A stretch of DNA of 64,000 nucleotides from an uncultured Eggerthellaceae bacterium (lineage in GTDB: Bacteria > Actinomycetota > Coriobacteriia > Coriobacteriales > Eggerthellaceae), in NCBI GenBank assembly GCA_958454405.1, contig CAUEBO010000004.1:1-64000 (forward strand), read 5' to 3'. Below, piece by piece: positions 33,223 through 42,108 of the stretch (its first letter is position 1; each line of letters opens with the position of its first letter). The notes under the pieces were generated by a model. The model was not told the origin of the DNA. It saw only the letters and a list, made by a program, of their open reading frames with translations, and made no database searches. The translations under genes were made by a program, and so were the position numbers.

Positions 33223-34059
33223 ATGCCGATCATACGCCTTGAAAACCTGGACGATCCGCGCCTCGCGCCGTATTCGGGGATGACCGACGCCCAGCTGCGC
33301 GATTGTGCGCATGCCGCGCACGGCCTGTTCATCGCGGAATCGCGCAAGGTCGTCGAGCGCGCGCTCGCCGCCGGGGCGCGCCCGGTCTCGCTTTTCATGG
33401 AGGAGCGCTGGCTCGGGCAGAGCATGCCGCTCGTCGACCGCTTGACGGCGGACGATCCGGCTTTTCCGGCGTTCGTCGCCACGCGCGAGCAGTTCCATGC
33501 GCTCACGGGCTACGAAGTGACGCGCGGCGCGCTGGCCGCGTTCGAGCGGCCCGAGCTGCCGAGCGTGGAGGAGGCGGTGGCGGGCGCCCGCCGCGTCGCG
33601 GTGCTGGAGGACATCACGAACTACACGAACATCGGGGCGATCTTCCGCTCGGCTGCGGCGCTCGGAGTGGACGCCGTGCTGATCACGCCGTCGTGCCATG
33701 ATCCGCTGTACCGCCGTGCGGCCCGCGTGTCGATGGGGACGGTGTTCCAGGTGCCGTGGACGCGCATCGGCAGCGTGCGCGACTGGGCGGCCGAAGGCGT
33801 GCCCCTGCTGCACGGCTTGGGGTTCAAAGCGGCGGCGCTCGCGCTTTCCGACGAAGCGGTTCCCTTGCACGACGAGCGCCTGCGCGCTTGCGATCGGCTG
33901 GCCCTTGTGCTGGGCACCGAAGGCGACGGGCTGTCCGCATCCACCATCGCCCGGTGCGACTGGACGGTGAAGATCCCCATGGACCACGAAGTGGATTCCC
34001 TCAACGTGGCCGCGGCGAGCGCCGTCGCCTTTTGGGAGCTGAGGACGAGGCACCGATAG
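33223..34059 (+). CDS. TrmH/SpoU family RNA 2'-O-methyltransferase
   Basis: 278 residues from ATG 33223 (AAGGAG 10 nt upstream). SPOUT-class methyltransferase: an N-terminal L30e-like substrate-binding part (about 1-110), then motif 1 NYTNIGAIFRSAAALGVDAV, motif 2 LALVLGTEGDGLSAS and motif 3 IPMDHEVDSLNVAAASAVAFWE, which form the SAM knot. It 2'-O-methylates tRNA or rRNA; the exact nucleotide cannot be told. Monocistronic. Confidence 0.93.
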   Translation: MPIIRLENLDDPRLAPYSGMTDAQLRDCAHAAHGLFIAESRKVVERALAAGARPVSLFMEERWLGQSMPLVDRLTADDPAFPAFVATREQFHALTGYEVTRGALAAFERPELPSVEEAVAGARRVAVLEDITNYTNIGAIFRSAAALGVDAVLITPSCHDPLYRRAARVSMGTVFQVPWTRIGSVRDWAAEGVPLLHGLGFKAAALALSDEAVPLHDERLRACDRLALVLGTEGDGLSASTIARCDWTVKIPMDHEVDSLNVAAASAVAFWELRTRHR

Positions 34060-34366
34060 CGTCCCGCTTGGGCACGTCGCCGGAGGCGGCCGTCTCCGGT
34101 TGCGCGAAGGCTTCGGTGCGGAGGCTTGGCGCAACCAGTTCCTGCACGGCGGCGAAATAAAAGGGGATCGGTCTGTTTTACCTGCTGGCAGAAGTGGTAC
34201 CATCGTTGCAAGAACGTGCTCCGAACGCGGGCGCTGTTCGGCTGGGGCTTGGGAAGCCGTGCTTTCTGCGGCAGTCGCGCAGCGGTCTCGCGCCGGGGCG
34301 ATGAAGCTCCGCCGCGCCTCGGTTCGCGGCGCCGCAGGGGAAAGCCGAAGCCAGGAGGTACGTCCA
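34060..34366. other. Intergenic region before aroQ
   Basis: 307 nt. A stretch of lower GC around 34155-34215 probably carries the aroQ promoter. Open frames here lack start signals. No repeats are seen. Confidence 0.45.
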
Positions 34367-34825
34367 ATGAAGATCATGGTTATCAACGGCCCGAATCTCA
34401 ACATGACGGGGATACGCGAGAAGGGCTACTACGGTTCGAAGACGTACGAGGACGTGATGGCGGATCTGAAGGAGTACGGCGAGGCGCGCGGCCACGAGAT
34501 GGACATCCTGCAGACGAACCACGAGGGCACGATCATCGACAACTTGCATCGGGCCTACTTCGAGGCGTTCGACGGCGTGATATACAATCCGGGCGCCCAT
34601 GTGCATTACAGCTACGCGATCAAGGACGCCATCGTCGCCAGCGGCAGGCCGGTGATAGAGGTCCACTTCTCCAACATCTACGCGCGGGTGCCGGACGAGG
34701 GCCTGTACCGCAAGGAGAGCGTGACGGCTCCCGCCTGCGTCGGCTACGTTGCGGGCCTGGGCGCGATCGGCTACAAGCTGGCCGTCGAGGGGCTTGAAGA
34801 CGTGGTGGCGCGCGCTGATTCGTAG
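34367..34825 (+). CDS. Type II 3-dehydroquinate dehydratase-like protein
   Basis: 152 residues (AGGAGG about 8 nt before the ATG). The flavodoxin-like type II DHQase fold is clear: INGPNLNMTGIREKGYYGS (NGPNLN, Arg and the catalytic Tyr), QTNHEG near 50, IYNPGAHVHYSYAIKDAI near 72-89 and EVHFSNIYAR near 100. The canonical REeFRhHS loop is replaced by VPDEGLYRKESVTAPA, and REP by REK, so the substrate may differ from plain dehydroquinate. It is alone rather than in an aro operon, which suggests a catabolic or paralogous role. Confidence 0.85.
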   Translation: MKIMVINGPNLNMTGIREKGYYGSKTYEDVMADLKEYGEARGHEMDILQTNHEGTIIDNLHRAYFEAFDGVIYNPGAHVHYSYAIKDAIVASGRPVIEVHFSNIYARVPDEGLYRKESVTAPACVGYVAGLGAIGYKLAVEGLEDVVARADS

Positions 34826-35047
34826 CGCGAGCCACGGGCGGCGGGGGCGATCCGCTGCTGCGAACGGAGGCGCCGAGCGCGCCTGATGCCATCCAGGATC
34901 CGGGCCTTGGAGACTGAGGCTTCCTTCCGCTCCTTCCACGCGTTCCGAACGCCGCGTTGACGCTTCGGCTCGTCCGTCTGCTGGCAAACGGGCTTCCGAT
35001 ACCATGAGGGCCGACGGTTGCCGGCTCGCTGCGGAAGGAGGCCTCCG

Positions 35048-35410
35048 ATGGAGATGGGCTCGCTGCCCGAATGGTTCACGGCATGCGCCGAGCTGCTGGC
35101 GGTGTGCACGGCCCTGTTCCTGCCCCAGATCACCGCCCGCCGCGCGCGCAGGGAGAGCCTCATGCGCATGCGCCGGGTGACGAAGGGCCTGCTGAGCGCG
35201 CTCGCGGACGATCGTGAGAACTGCGGTGGCGAAGCCGTCGACGAGCTGGAGAGCGCCAAGGACCTGCAACTCTACCTGCGCGTTGCGTTCTTCGCCCTGA
35301 GCGAGCCGAGCGAGATCGCGCTGCGCGACGAAGTGCAGCGGCTGTACCGCGCCCTTGCGCGTCCTCGGCCCGACGTGGCGGCCGTGCGCAAGGAGATCGC
35401 GGCCCTCTAG
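35048..35410 (+). CDS. Small membrane-anchored protein
   Basis: 120 residues from ATG 35048 (AAGGAGG at 6 nt). One hydrophobic segment at residues 8-28 (WFTACAELLAVCTALFLPQI), then a basic stretch RRARRESLMRMRR and a helical, charged cytosolic tail of about 80 residues. No family is recognised. It precedes the second patatin gene by 18 nt, so it may be a membrane partner of that enzyme. Confidence 0.75.
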   Translation: MEMGSLPEWFTACAELLAVCTALFLPQITARRARRESLMRMRRVTKGLLSALADDRENCGGEAVDELESAKDLQLYLRVAFFALSEPSEIALRDEVQRLYRALARPRPDVAAVRKEIAAL

Positions 35411-35428
35411 GCCGCGCAGGCGCTCGCG

Positions 35429-36334
35429 ATGGCGGATGGGACGGACGGTGGGAAGGCGATGGAAAGCACCGTGCACGACGTGGCCCTGGTGTTCGAGGGC
35501 GGCGGCATGCGCAATTCCTACTCGGCGGGGGCGGTTGCCGTCATGTTGGAGAACGGGCTGTTCTTCGACGACGTGTACGGCCTGTCGGCCGGAGCGACGA
35601 ACGCCATCGACTACCTGTCGCGCGATGCGCGCCGGGTGGAGGCGTCGTTCACGGTCTGCCTCGACGACGCCTCGTTTCGCTGGTGGCTCGAGCCGCTCGT
35701 GTTCGCGGACGGCTTCGGCGCGCTGCGCCGCGGGGACGGCGAGGCGCGGAGCGGCTGCAGGCTGCCGTTCGACTTCGCGGCGTTCAAGGAGAATCCGGCT
35801 CGGGTCACGCTGCAGGCCCTCGATCGCGACAGCGGCGAGACGGCGTACTTCACGCGCGACGACGTTTCCACGGAAGGCGCGCTCATGGCCTGCGTGCGAG
35901 CCTCGTCCAGCTATCCCGTCGTGTTTCCGCCGACGTGGATCGGCGGACGGGCCCTGTACGACGGCGGCATCGGCGACGGGGCCGGCATCATGTTGCCGCG
36001 CGCAACGGTCGACGGCCTGCAGCGGTACTTCGTCGTGTGCACGCGCCCGCGCGGCTTCCGGCGGCCTGAGCGGCCCAACCGCCTGTACGACGCGTTCTTC
36101 TGGCGGCGCCCCCGCATGCGCGCGGCCCTGGACACGTGGGCTCGGCGCTACAACGCCGAACTCGACCTGCTCGAGCACCTGGAAGCGGAGGGCCGCGCCT
36201 ACGTGTTCTACGCGAATGGCCAGGGCGTCGCGAACACCGAACGCGACGAGGCGAAGCTGCGCGCAAACTTCATGCGGGGGAAGGCGCAGGCCGAAGCCGA
36301 GCTGGGCGCGTGGATGCGGTTTCTGGGCCGCTAG
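35429..36334 (+). CDS. Patatin-like phospholipase, second paralogue
   Basis: 301 residues from ATG 35429; ATG 35459 (MESTVHDVALVFEGGG) is an alternative start, and neither has a strong site. Same type as the gene at 28053: oxyanion loop EGGGMRNSYSAGA, elbow YGLSAGATNAIDYLSRD (Ser near 54) and LYDGGIGDG for the Asp. It differs from the first paralogue in the 80-150 lid region and has RPRGFRRPERPN where the other has RSQERGYRKKP. Probably co-transcribed with the small membrane protein upstream. Confidence 0.9.
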   Translation: MADGTDGGKAMESTVHDVALVFEGGGMRNSYSAGAVAVMLENGLFFDDVYGLSAGATNAIDYLSRDARRVEASFTVCLDDASFRWWLEPLVFADGFGALRRGDGEARSGCRLPFDFAAFKENPARVTLQALDRDSGETAYFTRDDVSTEGALMACVRASSSYPVVFPPTWIGGRALYDGGIGDGAGIMLPRATVDGLQRYFVVCTRPRGFRRPERPNRLYDAFFWRRPRMRAALDTWARRYNAELDLLEHLEAEGRAYVFYANGQGVANTERDEAKLRANFMRGKAQAEAELGAWMRFLGR

Positions 36335-36865
36335 CGATCGCAGCCCTTCTGCTTGGCGGCCGAGGCGACGGCGTGGAGTATACTTGCACGAAGGCGGAAT
36401 GCCGCGCGGGCGGCTCTCACCCACCCCCTCCTCTGAAGCGATTGCACCCCACGCCCTCCGTGCGGAAGATGACCGAAAACGTGGTCGAATGTGCAGTCGC
36501 CGAAAGCGAAATCGGGCATGCGAATTTCGCGACCAGGCGTTTTGCACGATCGAGGCGCGCGAAGGGGCGCGGATCGGCTACGCAGACTGCGCATTCGACC
36601 GCGTTTTCGGTCATTTTTGATTTTGCCCGGAGCCGGCCGGTCTTTGGAAGGATCCGTCCCCTTCATGAGGGGCCTCCCATGCAGCCCGACGGCGGGAGGA
36701 TCAGCTCGAAAGCCTGCGCACGTAGATGCGTGTCAACGGCGGCTTGACGGCGGACTCCGCGCGCCCCTCATCGAGTGCGGCTTCGTTGCGCGATGGCGTT
36801 CCGTCGGTCTCCCAGCCGTATAATGGACCGAAAACCGATGCGGGTTCGAAGGGAAGGCGAAAACG
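36335..36865. other. 531-nt gap with an inverted-repeat element
   Basis: No gene is supported: frames on both strands are open but without start signals. Part of this openness arises because the inverted repeat gives nearly the same peptide (MTENVVECAV and MTENAVECAV) on opposite strands. The last 60 nt should hold the promoter of the dehydrogenase gene. Confidence 0.5.
36469..36614. repeat. Inverted repeat element (30-bp arms)
   Basis: The arms 36469-36498 and 36585-36614 are complementary at 28 of 30 positions and enclose 86 nt. Inside is a smaller hairpin, gcgaaat/atttcgc (about 36506-36530). No transposase or target duplication is seen. It could be a MITE, a structured RNA or a bidirectional terminator. 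Confidence 0.65.
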
Positions 36866-37831
36866 ATGGCGAAGATCGTCGTGGTGGACAGCGATTTCGA
36901 GAGCTCGGATTTCGAGGAGCGGCTGGCGCGCGAGGCCGGGGTGGACATCGCATGCTTCGATTCGCGCGCCGTCGAGGACGTGATCCGCAACGCCGGCGAC
37001 GCGGACGGCGTCATCACCTCGTACGGGTCGTTCCCGCGCGAAGTGTTCGAGGAGCTGCCGCGCCTGCGGGTGGTCAGCCGCACGGGCGTCGGCTACGACG
37101 ACATCGACGTGGAGGCTGCCACCGAGCACGGCGTTGCAGTGTGCACGGTGCCGGGGTATGGGACGGAAGTGGTGTCCGACCACGCCGTGGCGCTCGCGTT
37201 GTGCGTGCTGCGCCGTCTGAACGAGATCGACGCCGACATGCGCGCCGGTGTGTGGGATTACGCGCGCAGGCGCCCGCTCGGCCAGGTGCATGGCCGCGTG
37301 TTCGGCGTGGTGGGCATGGGCGAGATAGGCCGCGCGACCGCCCGCAAGGCTGCAGGGCTCGGGTTCCGCGTGGTCTGCTGGTCGCGATCGCTTCCGGCGG
37401 GCAGAAGGACGCCGGAGGGCTACGACATCCTCGAGCTTGAAGAGCTCCTGCAATGCGCCGACGTGGTCAGCCTGCACACGGCGCTCTCCCCCGAGACGCA
37501 TCATCTGCTGGATGCGCGCCGCCTGGCGCTCATGAAGCGCGACGCGGTCGTGGTGAACACGGCGCGCGGCGCGGTCGTGGACACGGCGGCGCTTGCCCGG
37601 GCGCTGGAGGCGGGGAAGCTGTGGGGCGCGGGGCTCGACGTGTACGAGGAAGAGCCGATCGGCCCCGATCATCCGCTCATGCGCGCTCCGCACACCGTGC
37701 TCACGTCGCATGCCGCGTACTGGTCCGAGGAATCGGGAATCGAACTGCGCACCCGCACCATGCGCAACGCCGTCGACGTGGTGCAGGGCCGCCGCCCGGC
37801 GGATTGCCTGAATCCCCAAGTGCTCGGGTAG
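36866..37831 (+). CDS. D-isomer 2-hydroxyacid dehydrogenase family protein (CtBP-like)
   Basis: 321 residues (AAGGCGAAAACG before the ATG). NAD-dependent dehydrogenase. Substrate domain: LRVVSRTGVGYDDIDVEAATEHGVAVCTVPGYGTEVVSDHAVALAL at about 68-113 (catalytic Arg in the R-T-G-V-G region is in the family pattern). Rossmann motif: VFGVVGMGEIGRATARKAAGLGFRVV at about 144-169. VVNTARGAVVD at about 228, then LDVYEEEPI (Glu) and LTSHAAYWSEES (His). The GYGT and HAAYWSE features are those of C-terminal-binding-protein-like dehydrogenases. The substrate is unknown. Monocistronic. Confidence 0.9.
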   Translation: MAKIVVVDSDFESSDFEERLAREAGVDIACFDSRAVEDVIRNAGDADGVITSYGSFPREVFEELPRLRVVSRTGVGYDDIDVEAATEHGVAVCTVPGYGTEVVSDHAVALALCVLRRLNEIDADMRAGVWDYARRRPLGQVHGRVFGVVGMGEIGRATARKAAGLGFRVVCWSRSLPAGRRTPEGYDILELEELLQCADVVSLHTALSPETHHLLDARRLALMKRDAVVVNTARGAVVDTAALARALEAGKLWGAGLDVYEEEPIGPDHPLMRAPHTVLTSHAAYWSEESGIELRTRTMRNAVDVVQGRRPADCLNPQVLG

Positions 37832-37897
37832 GCGAGCGCCTGGGAAATCGGGCGAAACGGGGACCGGCGCCGTCGCCGCGCGGCGCTTCGCGCAAGG

Positions 37898-39109
37898 CTA
37901 CAGGTGGGCCTGGATGAGCTTGGGGCGCAGGCCTGCATCTTCAAGCGCGCCCACGATCTCCAGCTTGTGCTCGGTGCCGAACGCCTCGATGGTGACGCGC
38001 AGCTCGACGGCCGCGTTGCGGTTCGTGTTGACGAACTGGTTGTGGTCGAGGCGGATGACGTTGCCGCGATGGCCGGCGATGACCTGCGAGACGTGCACGA
38101 GCTCGCCGGGACGGTCGGGCAGCAGCACCGACACGGTGAAGATGCGGTCGCGCAGGATCAGCCCGTGCTGCACCACTGACGACATGGTGATGACGTCCAT
38201 GTTGCCGCCTGAGAGCACCGAAACCACTTTCTTGCCCGTGAAGTCCAGATGGCGCAGCGCCGCCACGGTGAGGAGCCCCGAATTCTCCACGATCATCTTG
38301 TGGTTCTCCACCATGTCGAGGAATGCGGCCACAAGCTCCTCGTCTTCCACGGTGATGACGCCGTCGAGGTTTTGCTGCAGGTAGGGGAACACGAGGTCGC
38401 CCGGCTCCTCCACGGCGGTGCCGTCCGCGATGGTGTCCACGCAGGGCAGCTTCACGACGCGGCCCGCCTCGAGAGACGCCTTCACGCACGCCGCGCCGGC
38501 TGGCTCCACGCCGATCACCTTGATATGCGGGTTGAGCAGCTTCGCGAGCGTCGAAACGCCGGTGGCGAGTCCGCCTCCGCCGATGGGCACCAGAATGCAG
38601 TCCACCAGCGGCAGCTCCTGCACGATCTCCATGGCGATGGTTCCCTGCCCGGTGGCCACACCCAGGTCGTTGAAGGGATGGATGAAGGTGAGGCCCTGCT
38701 CTTCGGCCAGCTGGAGGGCGTGCTCGCACGCTTCGTCGTACACGTCGCCGTGCAGCACCACGTCCGCCCCCAGGCCCTCGGTGCGCTCCACCTTGATGAA
38801 CGGGGTGGTGGTGGGCATGACGATGACGGCCTGCACGCCATAGCGCGCGGCGGCGTACGCCACGCCTTGGGCATGGTTTCCCGCAGAGGCGGTGATCAGG
38901 CCGCGCCGACGCTCCTCGTCGGTGAGCGTGCTGATCTTGTAATAGGCGCCGCGCACCTTGTAGGCGCCCGTGCGCTGCAGGTTCTCGGGCTTGAAGAACA
39001 CCCGGTTGTCCGCGATTTCGCTGAAATAGGGGCTTTCGATGAGCTTCGTCTTCTGGGTCACCTCGCGTACCTTGACGGAAGCATCCTCGAATGAATCCAA
39101 TGTGAGCAT
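37898..39109 (-). CDS. ilvA: Threonine ammonia-lyase (IlvA/TdcB type with ACT-like domain)
   Basis: 403 residues from ATG 39109 (GAAGGA at about 6 nt). PLP enzyme that converts threonine to 2-oxobutanoate and ammonia. PLP lysine in ENLQRTGAYKVRGAYYKI near 43-60, ASAGNHAQGVAYAA near 74-87, and the phosphate loop PIGGGGLATGVS near 176-187. The C-terminal 75 residues (RDRIFTVSVLLPDRPGELVHVSQVIAGHRGNVIRLDHNQF) form an ACT domain, so allosteric control is likely. Divergent from ridA, whose product removes the enamine by-products of this reaction. Confidence 0.93.
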   Translation of the reverse strand: MLTLDSFEDASVKVREVTQKTKLIESPYFSEIADNRVFFKPENLQRTGAYKVRGAYYKISTLTDEERRRGLITASAGNHAQGVAYAAARYGVQAVIVMPTTTPFIKVERTEGLGADVVLHGDVYDEACEHALQLAEEQGLTFIHPFNDLGVATGQGTIAMEIVQELPLVDCILVPIGGGGLATGVSTLAKLLNPHIKVIGVEPAGAACVKASLEAGRVVKLPCVDTIADGTAVEEPGDLVFPYLQQNLDGVITVEDEELVAAFLDMVENHKMIVENSGLLTVAALRHLDFTGKKVVSVLSGGNMDVITMSSVVQHGLILRDRIFTVSVLLPDRPGELVHVSQVIAGHRGNVIRLDHNQFVNTNRNAAVELRVTIEAFGTEHKLEIVGALEDAGLRPKLIQAHL

Positions 39110-39235
39110 GGTCGATCCTTCGTTCTCCGTTCTTTGCATCGCTGACCACTATAGAGCCTTCAACTCACGATACGCTAGAATAACCGTAGGATTGACGTTT
39201 CGCTTGAGGCAAGCGCGAAGAAAGGCAGGTGCACC

Positions 39236-39619
39236 ATGACCGTCGTTGCAACGTCGGAGGCGCCCGCGGCCATCGGGCCGTACGTTCAAGGGCGCATCGC
39301 GCGCGGATTGCTGTTCGCCTCGGGCCAGATCGCGCTCGATCCGGCCACGGGCGAGCTGGCGGGCTCGACCATCGAGGAGCAGGCCGAGCAGGTGATGCGC
39401 AACGTCGGCGCCATTCTGAAAGCGGCCGGCACCGATTTCGCGCATGTGGTGAAGGCCACGTGCTTCCTTCAGGACATCGACGACTTCGCCGCCTTCAACG
39501 CCGTGTACGCGCGGTCGTTCGGCGAGGAGCGCCCGGCCCGCTCGGCCGTCGGCGTGGCGAAGTTGCCGAAGGGCGCGTTGGTGGAGGTGGAGGTCGTCGC
39601 CGAGGTGCCGGAGGGGTAG
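39236..39619 (+). CDS. ridA: RidA family reactive intermediate deaminase
   Basis: 127 residues (AAAGGCAGG upstream of ATG 39236). Trimeric YjgF/RidA fold: ATSEAPAAIGPYVQGRIARGLLFASGQIALDP at the start, QVMRNVGAILKAAGTDFAHVVKATCFLQDIDDF in the middle, and RPARSAVGVAKLPKGALVEVEVVA at the end. The conserved ARSAV arginine that binds the carboxylate is present. It hydrolyses 2-aminoacrylate or 2-aminocrotonate from PLP dehydratases, fitting its place next to ilvA. Confidence 0.94.
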   Translation: MTVVATSEAPAAIGPYVQGRIARGLLFASGQIALDPATGELAGSTIEEQAEQVMRNVGAILKAAGTDFAHVVKATCFLQDIDDFAAFNAVYARSFGEERPARSAVGVAKLPKGALVEVEVVAEVPEG

Positions 39620-39762
39620 CGCTACAACTTTTGCCTTCTTCTTGCGCTCAGGTCTAGCGGTCGCTTCTGCTGAATGGTATGTTTGCGGGTAGTCAGCGGC
39701 GTTGGAACGCGGCTTCCCATCGCGAGGCGCTCGCGCGCTTCGGCGTAGAAAGGAGGCTCCCC

Positions 39763-40338
39763 ATGGAGCTTATGGACGCCATCAAAGGCAGGAGAAGCAT
39801 CAGGAAGTTCACCGACGAGCCTGTTCCCCGGGAAACGATCGAGCATCTTCTTGAAGCGGCCACCTGGGCCCCTTCGGGGCAGAACCTGCAACCGTGGTAT
39901 TTCGTGGCGCTCACGCAGAAGGAGGATCTGTCGTTTCTGTTCTCCGAGCTGGGGACGACGGCATTCTCCCATCGCAAGGAGCTCGAAGCCCGTTTCAAGA
40001 ACAATCCCGAGATCGTCGAGGAGACGATGGAGTTCGTGAGCGCGATGGGCGGCGCCTCCACGATCATCCTCGCGTTCCTGCACAAGCCCACGTACAGCGA
40101 AGAGCTGCTGCCCAGCTGCATCGAGAGCGTGTCGGCGGCTATGGAGAACCTGTGCCTTGCCGCCTACGAGCAGGGCCTCGGCTCGTGCTGGGTCGAAGTG
40201 GTCTGCCGGGCGGGCGAGGCGCTGCATGACCGGTTCGCGCCGGACAAGGGCAAGCTCATCGGCGGCATCGTGTTGGGCTATCCCGCCATGGAAGCCCGTC
40301 CGATCAAGCGCAAGGACGGGCGCTACGAGATCAGGTAA
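39763..40338 (+). CDS. Nitroreductase family FMN protein
   Basis: 191 residues from ATG 39763 (AAAGGAGG at 7 nt). FMN-binding fold of the nitroreductase family: MDAIKGRRSIRKFTDEPVPRETIEHLLEAATWAPSGQNLQPWYFVAL (RRSIR.F and PSGxNxQPW) in the first 55 residues, then ASTIILAFLHKPT and SVSAAMENLCLAAYEQGLGSCWV. The C-terminus has IVLGYPAMEARPIKRK (GYP..). It reduces nitro, quinone or similar acceptors with NAD(P)H. Followed by a strong hairpin. Confidence 0.92.
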   Translation: MELMDAIKGRRSIRKFTDEPVPRETIEHLLEAATWAPSGQNLQPWYFVALTQKEDLSFLFSELGTTAFSHRKELEARFKNNPEIVEETMEFVSAMGGASTIILAFLHKPTYSEELLPSCIESVSAAMENLCLAAYEQGLGSCWVEVVCRAGEALHDRFAPDKGKLIGGIVLGYPAMEARPIKRKDGRYEIR

Positions 40339-40353
40339 ACGCCAAGGAATCGG

Positions 40354-40406
40354 ATGCGGACCGCCCCCGCAGGGCGAAAATTGTTCTCCTGCGGGGGCGG
40401 CCGCAT
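40354..40406. terminator. Long hairpin after the nitroreductase gene
   Basis: The 13-bp perfect stem 40361-40373/40388-40400 is extended by atgcgg/ccgcat with one bulged A, giving about 19 pairs around a 14-nt AT-rich loop. It lies 16 nt after the stop. There is no T run, so it may be a terminator or an RNA stability element. Confidence 0.55.
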
Positions 40407-40433
40407 GTTCGGAGCCGTGCTGGAGGGAGGCGC

Positions 40434-41420
40434 ATGAACACTGGACGACAGAAGCTGAAACTGCTCTACCTCATGAGGATGCTCGTGGATGAAACCGATG
40501 CCGATCAGGGCCTCACGATGCAGCAGATCCTTGAGAAGCTTGCGGAGCAGGGCATATCCGCCGAGCGAAAATCCATCTACCGCGACATCGAGGCGCTGCG
40601 GGAATTCGGCCTCGACGTGCGAACGTATCAGCGCGCGCCAATCGAGTACGCGGTGGAAGAGCGCGATTTCGCGCTTCCCGAGCTGCTTTTGCTCGTCGAT
40701 GCCGTCCAGAGCTCCCGGTTCCTCACACAGGGCAAGAGCGACTCGCTCGTGGAGGGCATCAGGCGGCTCGCTTCGGTTCGCCAGCGTTCGCTCCTCGACA
40801 AGCGCGTGCACGTGGAAGGGCGCATCAAGGCGCAGAACGAATCGGTGTTCTACAACGTCGACCGCATCCAGGAGGCCATTGCGCGTCGCAGGAAGCTGTC
40901 GTTTCGGTACTGCAAGCACGACGCATCGAAGCGAAAAGTCGCCCAGCATGGCGGCGAGCCGTACGTGGAGACGCCGGTGCAGCTCGTGTATTCGGAGGGG
41001 TGCTACTACCTGGTGGCGTTCAACGAGAAGCACGACGGGTTCGCGAATTACCGCGTGGACCGCATGGAGCGGATCGCGGTGCTCGACGAGCCCGCGTGCC
41101 GAAACGAGCGGATAGCCACCTTCGACGTCCAGCAGCTTGAGAGCCGCGCCTTCGGCATGTACAGCGGGGAGCCGGTCGCGGCCACGTTCATCGTGGAGGA
41201 AGAGGCCATGAGCTCGGTGATCGACCGGTTCGGCGAGGATGTGCAATCCAGCGCCGCCGGCCCGACTTCGGCGCGGATCCACGCCGTGGTCATGAAAAGC
41301 CCGGTCTTCTTCGGCTGGCTGGCCCAGTTCGGCGATCGCGTGCGCATCGAGAAGCCGAAGGCCCTCGCCGACGAGTACCGGCGGTACCTGGCGGGCATTG
41401 TCGAGGCGTACGAGGGGTAG
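40434..41420 (+). CDS. WYL domain transcriptional regulator
   Basis: 328 residues (GGAGG 5 nt before the ATG). An N-terminal HTH_11/DeoR-type winged helix (LKLLYLMRMLV ... LTMQQILEKLAEQGISAERKSIYRDIEALREFGLDV) is followed by the ligand-sensing WYL domain. YCKHDASKR ... VETPVQLVYSEGCYYLVAFNEKHDGFANYRVDRM stands for the R.Y.P..L....WYL.A... and FR.dRi motifs. A WCX-like C-terminus ends the protein. Such proteins bind nucleotides or DNA ends and often control stress genes. The target is not evident here. Confidence 0.9.
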   Translation: MNTGRQKLKLLYLMRMLVDETDADQGLTMQQILEKLAEQGISAERKSIYRDIEALREFGLDVRTYQRAPIEYAVEERDFALPELLLLVDAVQSSRFLTQGKSDSLVEGIRRLASVRQRSLLDKRVHVEGRIKAQNESVFYNVDRIQEAIARRRKLSFRYCKHDASKRKVAQHGGEPYVETPVQLVYSEGCYYLVAFNEKHDGFANYRVDRMERIAVLDEPACRNERIATFDVQQLESRAFGMYSGEPVAATFIVEEEAMSSVIDRFGEDVQSSAAGPTSARIHAVVMKSPVFFGWLAQFGDRVRIEKPKALADEYRRYLAGIVEAYEG

Positions 41421-41536
41421 AGGCTCGCCGGCCCGGTGCGATCGGGGGGTGAAGCGGGCGGCTCCGCTGCCATGGAGCCCTTCGGGCCGTCTTTTCGCTG
41501 CGGAGCCGGCCAGGCCGGGCCCGCCGGGGTCGCGGA

Positions 41537-42094
41537 TCAACCGGCGAGGGCGATGGAGGGGATGGGTTCTCCTTCGAGGACGAAACCGATGCCCGTGCTG
41601 CTCACGCGGAACGCCCCGCCGTCTTCGAGCAGCACCTGGACGGACGTGGGCAGTCCGTTCGGCCCTTCGTTGAATGCGATCTCCGTCACGCGGGATCCGC
41701 TGGCGTACGAGCAGGGTCGAAAGCTTTTCCAACGCAGCGATCGAGAGCCGCCCCCATCGCGCCCGCAGGCTCCCGCCGACCCGAACGCGATGGGGGAGCG
41801 GGTGTCGACGCTTCCGAAGAAGAGCGCGATGTGCGGCCCTTTCATGGCGAAGATGGCGGCATCGAGCTCTTCGAACCTGATGAGCGTTGGGGCGTCGGCA
41901 AGCCAACAGCCAGCCCCCTCGTCCCAAACCGCAAGGACATCGACGACGGGCGATCCTGCGATCAAGCGCGCTTGGCGCTTGTTGTCCTCGAAGAGGCCGC
42001 GCGCGTCGTCGAACCAACGACGATAGAGCCTCGCGAACGCCGAAGCGGCTTCAAGCGCCTTGGCGGGCTGGGCGGTTGCAGGTGCGGTGTGCAT
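41537..42094 (-). CDS. Hypothetical protein
   Basis: 185 residues from ATG 42094 (AGAGGAG at 6 nt). Opens with an Ala-rich helix ASAFARLYRRWFDDARGLFEDNKRQARLIAGSP, then alternating strands (VVDVLAVWDEGAGCWLADAPTLIRFEELDAAIF, KGPHIALFFGSVDTRSPIAFGS), and ends VSSTGIGFVLEGEPIPSIALAG. No signal peptide or membrane segment. I do not recognise the family. It lies downstream of the XRE-zinc-ribbon gene on the same strand but behind a terminator and its own palindrome, so it is likely an independent unit. Confidence 0.7.
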   Translation of the reverse strand: MHTAPATAQPAKALEAASAFARLYRRWFDDARGLFEDNKRQARLIAGSPVVDVLAVWDEGAGCWLADAPTLIRFEELDAAIFAMKGPHIALFFGSVDTRSPIAFGSAGACGRDGGGSRSLRWKSFRPCSYASGSRVTEIAFNEGPNGLPTSVQVLLEDGGAFRVSSTGIGFVLEGEPIPSIALAG

Positions 42095-42108
42095 GGGCGT
42101 CTCCTCTG

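Noticed and set aside
36491..36823. A small gene within the 36.3-36.9 kb gap
   Set aside because: Frames are open on both strands because of the inverted repeat; none has start signals.
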